Assembly: GCA_031256955.1 (NCBI GenBank)
Contig: JAIRPP010000010.1
Location: 41,902-105,901, forward strand
Source of the DNA: Candidatus Methanoplasma sp.
GTDB lineage: Archaea; Thermoplasmatota; Thermoplasmata; Methanomassiliicoccales; Methanomethylophilaceae
Direction: 5' to 3'
Length of the DNA: 64,000 bases
Made by a program: the position numbers and the translations under genes. The notes under the pieces were generated by a model. It was not told the DNA's origin. It saw only the letters and a program-made list of their open reading frames with translations, and did not search any database. Below, one piece after another: positions 35,120 through 43,029 of the stretch; positions within the stretch are counted from its first letter, which is position 1; each line of letters begins with the position of its first letter.

Positions 35120-35962
35120 TCAGTAATTCGTAACGATCAGGTGCGTCGCGCCGGATCTGAACCTGTTCCGTATGTTGACGGCGTAGGATTTGCCGTATTC
35201 CCCCTTTACGAACTCGCCGTACAGCTCCTCGGTGAGCGGGGTCTTGCCGATCACCATCAGGGCCTTGCACCTGAGGCGCCGGAAGTCGCGCGCCAGGCGC
35301 CTGTGCTCCGCCTCCCCGAACCCGCCCGCCGAGCCCGCGTTGCCGTAATCCCTGAACACGCAGTCGTACGGCGGATCCAGGAACATGAAGTCGCCCTCCC
35401 CGGCCATGCCGAACACCTCCGAATAATCCCCGCAGCGCAGCTCGGCCCTCTTCAGCAGGTCCGAATGGGCGCGCGTCACGGCCTCCGCGCTGAAATTCGG
35501 ATAATGCCCGAAGGGGACGTTGTACTCGCCCCTGGAGTTGTGCCTTATCATCCCGGAGTACGACGTCTTGTTTATGAAGTAGTAGAGGGCCCCGTCCAGA
35601 TAGCGGGACGGGACGGATCCGTTGTACATGGACCTCATCTCGTAGTACATGTCCTCGTTGGCGTTCGGGGCGCGCTCCCCCGGCGAGCCCTCCTTCAGGC
35701 GTAGGTATCCCGCCATGTTCTCGCAGTACCTCTTTTGAACGGAGTCCAGCTGCCCCCTGATCTCGTCGAACCTGTCCCTTACGTCGGAATAGAACCCCAT
35801 CAGCCTCGCGTTGGCGTCGCTGACGACGGCTCTCTCGGGCTCCAGGCGGAAGAACAGCGCGCCTCCTCCGAGGAACGGCTCGAAGTACGTGTCGAAGGAA
35901 TCGGGACAGAATCCCGAGAACGCCTTTATCTCGCGAGACTTCCCGCCTCTGTATTTTATCAT
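35120..35962 (-). CDS. Dam-type DNA adenine methyltransferase (D12 class)
   Basis: A 280-aa alpha-class N6-adenine methyltransferase. N-terminal IKYRGGKSREI, SAM motif FEPFLGGGALFFRL near residue 30, catalytic FLDPPYDCVF near residue 200 and conserved NVPFGHYPN. ATG 35962 fits the usual start of D12 enzymes. The recognition sequence is likely GATC-like by family but not readable. No cognate nuclease gene is adjacent, so it may be a solitary regulator or a defence remnant. Composition is host-like and GC-rich, unlike its left neighbour. Confidence 0.9.
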   Translation of the reverse strand: MIKYRGGKSREIKAFSGFCPDSFDTYFEPFLGGGALFFRLEPERAVVSDANARLMGFYSDVRDRFDEIRGQLDSVQKRYCENMAGYLRLKEGSPGERAPNANEDMYYEMRSMYNGSVPSRYLDGALYYFINKTSYSGMIRHNSRGEYNVPFGHYPNFSAEAVTRAHSDLLKRAELRCGDYSEVFGMAGEGDFMFLDPPYDCVFRDYGNAGSAGGFGEAEHRRLARDFRRLRCKALMVIGKTPLTEELYGEFVKGEYGKSYAVNIRNRFRSGATHLIVTNY

Positions 35963-36005
35963 GGGGTCCAGGATCTCACCCTGGAGCCGATGGGGGAGGG
36001 CATAC

Positions 36006-36344
36006 TTAGAGTCTCGCCGGAGCGAGGCCCCCGACGCATGGCGCGCTCTTCTCCGATCCTCCCAGCGCGAACTCGGGAGGGGCTCCCGCCATGCACCTGA
36101 ACAGCCCCACGTCGGACATGTATATCTTGAAGAAGCCGCGGTCCGCGAACATGGACAGGGGGGCGCCGGGGCGCTCCACCAAGGGAACCTTGTGCGCCAG
36201 CCCCGCATCGATCAGCCATTGCAGCGAATCCTCCAGGTCTCTCGCCCGGGCGCCCTTCCTCACGTGACCGAACATGAACTTCCTGTTCTCCTTGGCCAGC
36301 TGAGACGGTATCGAGTCCCATATCAGAGTCAGCTTAGCCAGGTC
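36006..36344 (-). pseudogene. Remnant of a DUF4143 ATPase (internal fragment)
   Basis: About 110 codons (IWDSIPSQLAKENRKFMFGHVRKG..., WLIDAGLAHKV, FFKIYMSDVGLFRCMAG) match residues about 235-320 of the ATPase at 10462-11763. The P-loop half and the C-terminal nuclease-like end are both missing; the frame ends at 36006 in unrelated sequence next to dam. It is an internal piece, so this is a decayed copy and not a working gene. It lies between dam and another DUF4143 ATPase. Confidence 0.75.
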
Positions 36345-36388
36345 GGGCGCCGCGTGCCGGGACTAATGCCAAGAAGCCGATCCCGCGC

Positions 36389-37666
36389 TCATGGGCCGAG
36401 GAGGTCTATCGGGATGACGGATACACCGTCCCCCCTCACGTACGAAAAGCCGCTGGTCGCCGTGAGGATCGCCAGAAACGAGGGGGGACCCATCCTGTCC
36501 CTCACCTTTTCCGCCAGAGACAGCAGGCTATCCGCCCCCTTGTCGAACTCCGAGGTCCCCATCTTGACCTCTATCGCGCCCCATCTGCCGTCGCTCAGCT
36601 CGATCACCTCGTCCACCTCCAAGCCGGTGTTGTCGCGATAGTGATAGACGTCCCCCTTCGCCGCGGACGCGTATGCGCTGAGATCCCTGAAGCACAGCGA
36701 TTCGAACAGGAACCCGGCGGTGTTGGGATCCCTGGCCAGGATCTCCGGGGACGCCTTGAGCGCGGCGGCCGCTAGGGACGAGTCTGCGAAGTGCCTCTTC
36801 GGAGACGTGCGGATGCGGGATCTGGAACGGAGCATCGGAGCCCAGGCGCTCTGCTCCTCTATGACGAATATGCTCTTCAGCGCGTCGAGGTACCCGCTGA
36901 CCGTGTTGGGGGTTATCTGCGAGCCGCCCTCTCTCAGATCGTCCGCGAGGACGGAGACCTTCACGGGCGTGGCGCAGTTCCTCGCGAGGGATCTGAGCAG
37001 GAGATCGGTGTTGGTCCTGCTCCGCTTGCGCCCGTCCGCGCGGGAGATGTCGGAATCTGCGATCGCACGCACGTATTCGCGGGGGATCTGCATGGCGCGA
37101 CCGTCATCCATCCCGAGAGCGCCCGGCCATCCGCCCCTGCATATCAGGCTCACCGCCTTCCTGTACCCCATCTCGGACTTCATAGAAGCGACCTCGACCC
37201 CGTCGAAAAGGCGGGACAGGGACACGGCGCCGCTGCTGTCGCCCGATTCGTATAGCGACATGGGCCTCATGCGCAATCTGGCGAAGCGGCCCGTCCCCGT
37301 GTGATGGGTGGAGCCCTTCGGCGGCACGGACGACCCTGTGAATATGTACATCCCGGCTTTCCCGGAAAGATCTATCTCCCTTCTGGCGACATCCCACAGC
37401 ACCGGCGCGTCCTGCCACTCGTCCACCAGCAGCGGCCGCTCGCCTTCGAGAGCCAGACTAGGGTCCATCCTGGCCATCTCCGCCGAGTTCTCGTCCCCGA
37501 CGTACAGGACGGATCTGGAGTGGTGCAGGCCCGTGCTGGTCTTCCCGCACCATTTGGGCCCCTCTATCAGCAAGCCGCCAAAAATCTCCAGAGCCTCCCG
37601 CACCTGGGCATCGATGACTCTCGGGCGGTATCCGCTAGCTCCCGCGGGAGGGGTTCCCTTGTTCAT
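36389..37666 (-). CDS. AAA+ ATPase with DUF4143 domain (copy 3, sister of copy 1)
   Basis: A 425-aa protein with Walker A EGPKWCGKT near residue 35, Walker B LLVDEWQDAP, FTGSSVPPKGSTHHTGTGR and C-terminal GLEVDEVIELSDGRWGAIEVKMG (nuclease-like D...ExK). It is the close paralogue of the gene at 5808-7076. A TATA-like ATATATC lies about 22 bases before the ATG at 37666, giving a leaderless-type mRNA; iterated TTTTGCAA words follow upstream. It forms the left boundary of the hsdS cassette array. Confidence 0.85.
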   Translation of the reverse strand: MNKGTPPAGASGYRPRVIDAQVREALEIFGGLLIEGPKWCGKTSTGLHHSRSVLYVGDENSAEMARMDPSLALEGERPLLVDEWQDAPVLWDVARREIDLSGKAGMYIFTGSSVPPKGSTHHTGTGRFARLRMRPMSLYESGDSSGAVSLSRLFDGVEVASMKSEMGYRKAVSLICRGGWPGALGMDDGRAMQIPREYVRAIADSDISRADGRKRSRTNTDLLLRSLARNCATPVKVSVLADDLREGGSQITPNTVSGYLDALKSIFVIEEQSAWAPMLRSRSRIRTSPKRHFADSSLAAAALKASPEILARDPNTAGFLFESLCFRDLSAYASAAKGDVYHYRDNTGLEVDEVIELSDGRWGAIEVKMGTSEFDKGADSLLSLAEKVRDRMGPPSFLAILTATSGFSYVRGDGVSVIPIDLLGP

Positions 37667-37685
37667 GCCATGATATGGCTGAAAG

Positions 37686-37773
37686 GATATATGAGAGTTT
37701 GCAACGTTTTCATAGCATGTTTTGCAACGTTTTTATAATGTATTTTGCAATGAAATCACAGCATGTTTTGCAA
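37686..37773 (-). promoter_or_regulatory. TATA box and four TTTGCAA repeats upstream of ATPase copy 3
   Basis: TTTGCAA appears four times (37698, 37721, 37744, 37767; about 23 bases apart each time), twice within TTTGCAACGTTTT and twice within the 14-bp repeat AGCATGTTTTGCAA (37714-37727 and 37760-37773). The regular 23-base period is about two helical turns. The TATA-like element is at 37686-37692. This is a strong operator candidate. Confidence 0.6.
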
Positions 37774-37866
37774 TTTATCTGTATCTCAAGCCGCGTGGCG
37801 CCATCAAGCTCCGATGTCAGCGATCGCACGGCCTTCCAATCGCGCATAAACCTTTCTTCGAAGAAC

Positions 37867-37887
37867 CCATAATTCCCATTATGAGGT
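37867..37887 (+). repeat. Recombination site A (hsdS cassette A)
   Basis: Core TTCCCATTATGAG inside a dyad CATAAT-TCCC-ATTATG. The same core occurs at sites B (38464) and C (40474-40486, opposite strand). Homology to C extends a little on both sides (AATTCCCATTATGAG; codons R-x-x-NSHYE). Confidence 0.7.
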
Positions 37888-38458
37888 CCGTGGCGGAAAG
37901 GAGGCGCGCATAGACGGCGAGCTGCCCTTCGAGGTTCCAGAGAGCTGGGCGTGGGCCCGCCTGGGATCGATCTGCGACTACGGAGAGTGCGAAAACGCGG
38001 ACGCCGGCGATGCGCCCGAGGGGGCGTGGCTGCTGGACCTAGAGGACATCGAGAGGGGCGGCAGGGGGATCGTGAGGCGCAGGCGCAAGGAGGGAGCGGG
38101 CGCCGCGGGGCAGAGGCACCGCTTCAGGGAGGGGCAGGTGCTTTACAGCAAGCTGCGCCCGTATCTCAACAAGGCGGTCATAGCGGACGAAGACGGCTAT
38201 TGCACGCAGGAGATCCTGCCGCTGGACTTCGGAGGCGCCCTGTCGAGCCGGTACGCGCTGATATTCCTGACATCCCCGCATTTCGTGGGCTACGCCGACA
38301 GGCTCTCCTACGGGGTCAAGATGCCGCGCCTCGGCACGCGGGACGGGAGGAACGCCCTGGTGCCCGTCCCCCCGATGGCGGAGCAGGAGCGCATAGCCGA
38401 CCGCGTGGGCGAGATCTTCAGGCTCCTGGACGCGTGCGCCCCCCTCACGCGCGCTTGA
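37877..38458 (+). CDS. Silent HsdS specificity cassette A (second target-recognition half, no start)
   Basis: An open frame of 193 codons beginning in the shared block HYE.RGG...RIDGELPFEVPESWAWARLGS, then a unique target-recognition region (GECENADAGDAPEGAWLLDLEDIE..., GQVLYSKLRPYLNKAVIADEDG) and the shared end PVPPMAEQERIADRV. It matches the second half of the hsdS gene at 39832-41391 at both ends but differs in the middle. It has no initiation codon or RBS of its own at the homologous start, so it should be expressed only after recombination into hsdS. An annotator may call a GTG at 38072. Confidence 0.8.
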   Translation, partial: HYEVRGGKEARIDGELPFEVPESWAWARLGSICDYGECENADAGDAPEGAWLLDLEDIERGGRGIVRRRRKEGAGAAGQRHRFREGQVLYSKLRPYLNKAVIADEDGYCTQEILPLDFGGALSSRYALIFLTSPHFVGYADRLSYGVKMPRLGTRDGRNALVPVPPMAEQERIADRVGEIFRLLDACAPLTRA

Positions 38459-38463
38459 CTTGC

Positions 38464-38545
38464 TTCCCATTATGAGAAGCTGGGAGGAACCGAGAGGCTC
38501 ATAGACGATGAGATCCCGTTCGAGATACCGGAGAGCTGGGCGTGG
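38464..38545 (+). repeat. Recombination site B: 82-bp repeat, inverted relative to site C
   Basis: 82 bases beginning TTCCCATTATGAGAAGCTGG and ending GGGCGTGG match the reverse complement of 40405-40486 with only two mismatches (GAT/GGC codon region). It encodes the start of cassette B. Orientation is opposite to site C, so recombination inverts the DNA between them. Confidence 0.85.
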
Positions 38546-39055
38546 TGCAGGTTGTGCCATGTCGGAGAGATAGTCGGCGGCGGCACTCCGAGCGCGGGCG
38601 ACTCCTCCAACTGGAAGGGAGGGGAGATAGCGTGGATAACTCCCGCAGATATGGGGGATATTGGGAAATATGCATCGCACGGGGCTCGCGACATCACCGA
38701 GTCTGGGTTGGCTCGCTCTCCTGCCAAGCTGATGCCTCCGGGCGCGGTGATATATTCGAGCCGCGCGCCGATCGGGCACATCGCCATAGCGGCGAACAGC
38801 CTATGCACCAGCCAGGGCTTCAAATCCCTCGTCCCCCTCGCGGGCCTGGTCCCTGAATACGCCTACTATGCGCTGATCTTTCTAACCCCCGCCATCCGGA
38901 GTCGCGCGTCCGGCACGACCTTCAAGGAGATATCGGGAAGGGAGTTAGGCCAGGTCCTCATACCTCTCCCGCCGACTGCGGAGCAGACGCGCATAGCGGA
39001 GCTGGCGGACAGACTCCTTTCGTCTCTCGACCGCCTATGCCGCAGGGAGCCATAA
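38468..39055 (+). CDS. Silent HsdS specificity cassette B (second target-recognition half, no start)
   Basis: 195 codons: shared HYEKLGGTERLIDDEIPFE and IPESWAWCRL, a unique region (GEIVGGGTPSAGDSSNWKGGE, ITPADMGDIGKY, IYSSRAPIGHIAIAANSL) typical of type I target-recognition domains, and shared end LPPTAEQTRIAELADRLLSSLDRLC. The frame is open back to the stop of cassette A with no RBS. Recombination of site B with site C would place this domain behind the hsdS promoter half. An internal ATG at 38552 is probably not used. The recombinase gene starts 25 bases downstream. Confidence 0.82.
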   Translation, partial: HYEKLGGTERLIDDEIPFEIPESWAWCRLCHVGEIVGGGTPSAGDSSNWKGGEIAWITPADMGDIGKYASHGARDITESGLARSPAKLMPPGAVIYSSRAPIGHIAIAANSLCTSQGFKSLVPLAGLVPEYAYYALIFLTPAIRSRASGTTFKEISGRELGQVLIPLPPTAEQTRIAELADRLLSSLDRLCRREP

Positions 39056-39080
39056 TCCAGGCGGACGAATTCTCGCTTGC

Positions 39081-40202
39081 ATGATCGATTCTTTCGAGAA
39101 GCATCTTAGGGGGGCGGGCCTGGCCGAGAACACCGTCCAGGCGTACGCGTTCGCGCTGGGGCAGTACGTCGAGCGCCATGGCCGCGTGATGAGCCCCGAG
39201 GGGCTGCGCGAGTTCAGGGCGTTCCTCATTGACAGCTACAAGCCGAAGACCGTGAACCTGCGCATACGCGCGGTCAACTGCTACCTGGAGAGCGTGGGGA
39301 TGGGGGACCTGAGGATGAGGTCTGTCAAGGTGCAGCAGAAGGCGTTCCTGGAGAACGTGATAAGCGAGGCGGACTACGAGTACCTGAAGAGCTGCCTGAA
39401 GCGCGACGGGGAGGATCTCTGGTACTTCGCCGTCAGGTTCATGGCCGCCACCGGCGCAAGGGTGAGCGAGCTGGTCAGGATCAAGGCGGAGCACGTCAGG
39501 ATCGGCTACATCGACCTGTATTCCAAGGGGGGGAAGATGAGGAGGATATACATCCCGGAGGCGCTGCGGGCGGAGGCCGCCTCGTGGCTGGAGGGCAGGG
39601 GGCTCGCTAGCGGGTTCGTGTTCCTCAACAGGCGCGGGGAGAGGATAACCACCAGGGGCGTGTCGGGGCAGCTGAAGAAGCTTGCGGCCAGGTACGGGAT
39701 CGATCCCGCCGTGGTGTACCCGCACTCCTTCCGCCACCGCTTCGCGAAGAGCTTCCTGGACAGGTTCGGCGACATCGCGTTCCTGGCGGACCTGATGGGC
39801 CACGAGAGCATCGAGACCACTCGCATATACCTCAGGAGGACCTCCACGGAGCAGAGGTCGATCGTCGACGCGGTGGTGGACTGGCGAGCGGGGCCTCCCC
39901 GCCCGCGAGGCCCAGCGCCCCGAGCGCCTCTCCCACGCGCCCCGCGATGCGCGCCTGCTCCGCCAGGGGCGGGACCGGGACCAGGACGGACCCCAGCCTG
40001 GCGGCGGACAGGTGGACTATCATGTCCCCTGTCGCCAGGGACGCCTTGCGCCCCGCTGCGTACGGAGACCCCATCGCGTACGAGAGGAACATCGGGTCCA
40101 TCCCGTGGCCGGAGAGGACGGCGAGGTCGCCGCCGACGGCCGCCGCCTCGGCGCCCATGTATGCGGCGGCCTTCCCGATGTCCTCCTTCGTCTCGCCCGT
40201 GA
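39081..40202 (+). CDS. Tyrosine recombinase (specificity-shuffling integrase)
   Basis: About 270 residues form a XerC/D-like tyrosine recombinase: N-terminal SAM-like DNA-binding domain (FEKHLRGAGLAENTVQAYAFAL), catalytic Arg in TGARVSEL, HSFRHRF (H-x-x-R), GHES and the nucleophile in TTRIYLRR. The normal C-terminal end would be at IVDAVVDW near 39893. The frame runs on for about 100 more codons of Pro/Arg-rich sequence that is simply the complement of hsdS, so the true protein may carry a junk tail. It lies between cassette B and the expressed hsdS 3' end, inside the invertible segment. Confidence 0.87.
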   Translation: MIDSFEKHLRGAGLAENTVQAYAFALGQYVERHGRVMSPEGLREFRAFLIDSYKPKTVNLRIRAVNCYLESVGMGDLRMRSVKVQQKAFLENVISEADYEYLKSCLKRDGEDLWYFAVRFMAATGARVSELVRIKAEHVRIGYIDLYSKGGKMRRIYIPEALRAEAASWLEGRGLASGFVFLNRRGERITTRGVSGQLKKLAARYGIDPAVVYPHSFRHRFAKSFLDRFGDIAFLADLMGHESIETTRIYLRRTSTEQRSIVDAVVDWRAGPPRPRGPAPRAPLPRAPRCAPAPPGAGPGPGRTPAWRRTGGLSCPLSPGTPCAPLRTETPSRTRGTSGPSRGRRGRRGRRRRPPPRRPCMRRPSRCPPSSRP

Positions 40203-41391
40203 GCGCGAACAGGATGTCCCCCGCGTGCGCCAGCTTCGACCTCAGAGCGAGGCCTTCGTCGACGAACGAGGCCGCCTCGCGGATGGCCGCCCCGTAGGTC
40301 GTGTACATCTCGCCGTATCTCACGCACGGCGCGCCGTGCGCCGCGATGTCGGAGCGGCGGATGCCGCTCCCGCGGGACATCTGCCCGAGGCTCCCCAGCC
40401 TGGCCCACGCCCAGCTCTCCGGTATCTCGAACGGGATCTCGCCGTCTATGAGCCTCTCGGTTCCTCCCAGCTTCTCATAATGGGAATTATCCCTTCTGAA
40501 TATGACCGAGTCGTTGTTCCCTTTCTTGGATTTCCCCGCTCTCGCCAGCGCGTTCTTTTCAGCGCGCATGCGCTCCAGTAGGGCGCTAGCGGGCTCGTCG
40601 CTAGGATCCTGGGGAATAAGTTTGCCACTGATGGCAAGAGAGAGTATTTTAGACCTAATGTCAACAATGGCAGATTGAATGTCGCTCTCATTCTGTTCAA
40701 TCTCATCAATGAGCTCGAACATCGACTCTACCTTCCCTACTATGCGATTTTGCTCTGCGAGTGGCGGGACTGGAACGGATATGCTTTTAAGATTTTCAAA
40801 TTTGATGCTGTCAACCGTTGTTCCATCTTTATGGTATTTTTTTAGAATCACATCACTCATCGCAGACAGAAAAATATAGACAAAACCGCTCATCTCATTG
40901 ACATGAAGGGAGATCGCCTTTATGTCCTGATTTATCGTGGATTCGGTAGTTAATATGGCTATTGGCAAATTATGTTTCAATATCCCGCTGCGAACCACCA
41001 TCAACAGTGTGTTTGGAGGAAATGTGCGCATTTGTTGCGCACCTAATTCAGTCATTTTTTTCTGTGTGGTACTTATGTATTTTTGCTTCATATCCTTCGA
41101 TGTTACCCAATTCACATCCCCGTTCCAAAAGAGAGGATTGTTCCCAGATGGAGTTTTTCCACCAGAAAAAGTAGCGAGCGAGGAAAGTGTAGCCCGCGCC
41201 CACCCTTTTGGCAATTGTTCAAAATTGGACTCGTCGATTGCGTTTTTAGATGTATCTCTTCGTGTTTCTCCTTTTTCAGCACGAATACGCTCTAGAAGGA
41301 CGGATGCGGGCTCATCGTTCGAATCCTGTAGGACAAGCTTTCCACGAATGGCTAAGTCCAATATTCTTTGCCTAAGCAATTTTGTATTCAT
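39832..41391 (-). CDS. hsdS: Type I restriction specificity subunit HsdS (expressed copy)
   Basis: About 519 aa from ATG 41391 (MNTKLLRQRIL; alternatives 41403 and TTG 41460). Two target-recognition domains alternate with conserved helices: LAIRGKLV.QDSNDEPASVLLERIRAEK, TRD1 to PVPPLAEQNRIVGKVESMFELI, central helix SLAISGKLIPQDPSDEPASALLERMRAEK, then TRD2 from HYEKLGG to PVPPLAEQARIAGRVGEAL. HsdS dictates the DNA sequence read by HsdRMS. The first 900 bases are AT-rich like hsdM; the TRD2 half is GC-rich. The last 16 or so residues are complementary to the recombinase gene, suggesting a lost stop. Confidence 0.87.
   Translation of the reverse strand: MNTKLLRQRILDLAIRGKLVLQDSNDEPASVLLERIRAEKGETRRDTSKNAIDESNFEQLPKGWARATLSSLATFSGGKTPSGNNPLFWNGDVNWVTSKDMKQKYISTTQKKMTELGAQQMRTFPPNTLLMVVRSGILKHNLPIAILTTESTINQDIKAISLHVNEMSGFVYIFLSAMSDVILKKYHKDGTTVDSIKFENLKSISVPVPPLAEQNRIVGKVESMFELIDEIEQNESDIQSAIVDIRSKILSLAISGKLIPQDPSDEPASALLERMRAEKNALARAGKSKKGNNDSVIFRRDNSHYEKLGGTERLIDGEIPFEIPESWAWARLGSLGQMSRGSGIRRSDIAAHGAPCVRYGEMYTTYGAAIREAASFVDEGLALRSKLAHAGDILFALTGETKEDIGKAAAYMGAEAAAVGGDLAVLSGHGMDPMFLSYAMGSPYAAGRKASLATGDMIVHLSAARLGSVLVPVPPLAEQARIAGRVGEALGALGLAGGEAPLASPPPRRRSTSAPWRSS
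40405..40486 (-). repeat. Recombination site C inside hsdS
   Basis: Inverted partner of site B (82 bp, two mismatches). The minus-strand reading begins ATAAT-TCCC-ATTAT, a dyad around the core shared with site A. It encodes the junction between the central conserved helix and TRD2 of the expressed hsdS. The change from AT-rich to GC-rich DNA falls within about 20-60 bases of this site. Confidence 0.85.
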
Positions 41392-41530
41392 CCACTGCAC
41401 CATCTGTTCGGAACCGAGCTTTGTGTGGTCGGGCGACGAGAACCTACTTTTTGCAAACAAAGACCATGTAGATGGTTAGAGCATTTTGGGATAGTGTTAA
41501 AAAATGCACATCCCATCGTGTTTTTTATCT

Positions 41531-43015
41531 TCATTGGTCATCTACCCCCTCTATGAGTTTTTCCAAATTGTGAATCGCTGTTGAGATCGCTACGGACCTC
41601 TCTTTGATCGAAAGAATTAATTCTGAAAGCGTGCGATCGTCTGCAATGCATTTCTGTTCAACCCCTTCTTTGTCAAGCTCTGCCCCATCACGCGAAATTA
41701 TCTCCTGATAGGAATATTTTCTCCACCGCCCATTTGGGTTTTCGAGACTATATGTCTCCCTTCTCAGATGACGCTTTCCGGGACAGTAACATTTAACGAA
41801 GTCGTCTAGATCGCTTTCCTTGAGGGGTTTCTTTTTCAAAGTGTGATGAACGTTGGTGCGATAATCATAGATCCAGATTTCATTTGTCTGAGGCGCAGAT
41901 GATGCTGGCTTATTGTCAAAAAATATCACATTTGCACTTATCCCCTGTGCATAAAATACTCCTGACGGCAGACGCAAGATTGTGTGAAGGTCGGTCGTTT
42001 CTAATAACTTCCTCCTTATGATCTCATTATCTCCCTCATTACTTAGGACAGAATCTGGGATCACCACCGCTGCCGTTCCATCTACTTTTAGAAGCGTGTG
42101 TATATGCTGGATGAAATTAATTTGTTTATTAGAACTGGTGGTCCAAAAATCCTGGCGATTATATGTGAAATCCTCGCGCTCCTGTTCACCACGCTTATTA
42201 GTGAACCTCATGCTAGACTTCATCCCAAACGGCGGATTGGTGAGGATGTAATCAAAACGGTCTCCCGGATCGGCAAGAAGAGAGTCAGCACGAACAACGG
42301 GCGGGATACCCTCAAAGTCTCCGATGTTATGAAGAAAGAGATTCATCAAACACAGGCGATAGGTCTCCTGAACAATCTCCCATCCCTTGAAAGTATTGTA
42401 TTTAAGGAACCTTTTCTGGTCTTTGTTTAGTTCTGTTGCATATTCGTTTTCTATGTATGCCTTTGCAGCCAGTAGAAAGCCTCCGCTTCCACAACACGGA
42501 TCTGCTATCGTTTTTCCAGGCTTGGGCTGCACGCACTTGACGATCGTGTTTATGAGTGCTCTGGGAGTGAAATATTGTCCAGCCCCACTCTTGGTGGCCG
42601 CAGCAATTTTTTCAAGCAAATCCTCATAGATGTCTCCCTTTACATCACTGGACATCGCTGACCAGTTCTCACCATCGATCATGCTTATTATTTTGGCAAG
42701 CTGAGACGGATTGGAAATCTTGTTCTGCGCTCCAGAATATATCTGACGCAATGTCCCCTGTTGACTGGCTAGAGTCTTCAGGACATGATCATATTGCGCG
42801 AACAGTTCCTCCCCACTTTTTGTTCTTAGCGTATCCCAACAACAATCTGCTGGCACCCCGATAGTGCGGCTATACGGTGGCTTAGAATACTCGTCTGCCA
42901 TTTTTAGGAACAATAGATATGTCACTTGCTCGAGATAGGCGCTGCTTCCCACACCATCATCACGAAGCGCGTTTGCCATCGACCATACTTTTTGACCAAC
43001 GTTGGATCCAACCAT
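41531..43015 (-). CDS. hsdM: Type I restriction-modification methyltransferase subunit HsdM
   Basis: About 494 aa from ATG 43015, with GGGAGAGG six bases upstream; GTG 43033 overlapping the hsdR stop is the alternative. N-terminal helical HsdM domain (QKVWSMANALRDDGVGSSAYLEQVTYLLFLKMADE), then the methyltransferase: GQYFTPRALI, SAM motif DPCCGSGGFLLAA and catalytic NPPFGM. It methylates adenine as M2S. It follows hsdR directly and precedes hsdS by about 140 bases. AT-rich compared with the host, which suggests transfer. Confidence 0.93.
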   Translation of the reverse strand: MVGSNVGQKVWSMANALRDDGVGSSAYLEQVTYLLFLKMADEYSKPPYSRTIGVPADCCWDTLRTKSGEELFAQYDHVLKTLASQQGTLRQIYSGAQNKISNPSQLAKIISMIDGENWSAMSSDVKGDIYEDLLEKIAAATKSGAGQYFTPRALINTIVKCVQPKPGKTIADPCCGSGGFLLAAKAYIENEYATELNKDQKRFLKYNTFKGWEIVQETYRLCLMNLFLHNIGDFEGIPPVVRADSLLADPGDRFDYILTNPPFGMKSSMRFTNKRGEQEREDFTYNRQDFWTTSSNKQINFIQHIHTLLKVDGTAAVVIPDSVLSNEGDNEIIRRKLLETTDLHTILRLPSGVFYAQGISANVIFFDNKPASSAPQTNEIWIYDYRTNVHHTLKKKPLKESDLDDFVKCYCPGKRHLRRETYSLENPNGRWRKYSYQEIISRDGAELDKEGVEQKCIADDRTLSELILSIKERSVAISTAIHNLEKLIEGVDDQ

Positions 43016-43029
43016 TTGCATCCTCTCCC

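Noticed and set aside
37698..37773. CRISPR array
   Set aside because: Repeats are 7-14 bases with 23-base period and no spacers of normal size; no cas genes nearby. Better seen as an operator array.
39081..39893. Recombinase as a provirus or plasmid integrase
   Set aside because: No tRNA attachment site, no phage or plasmid genes around it; it lies inside the inverted hsdS repeats, so a specificity-shuffling role is better supported.
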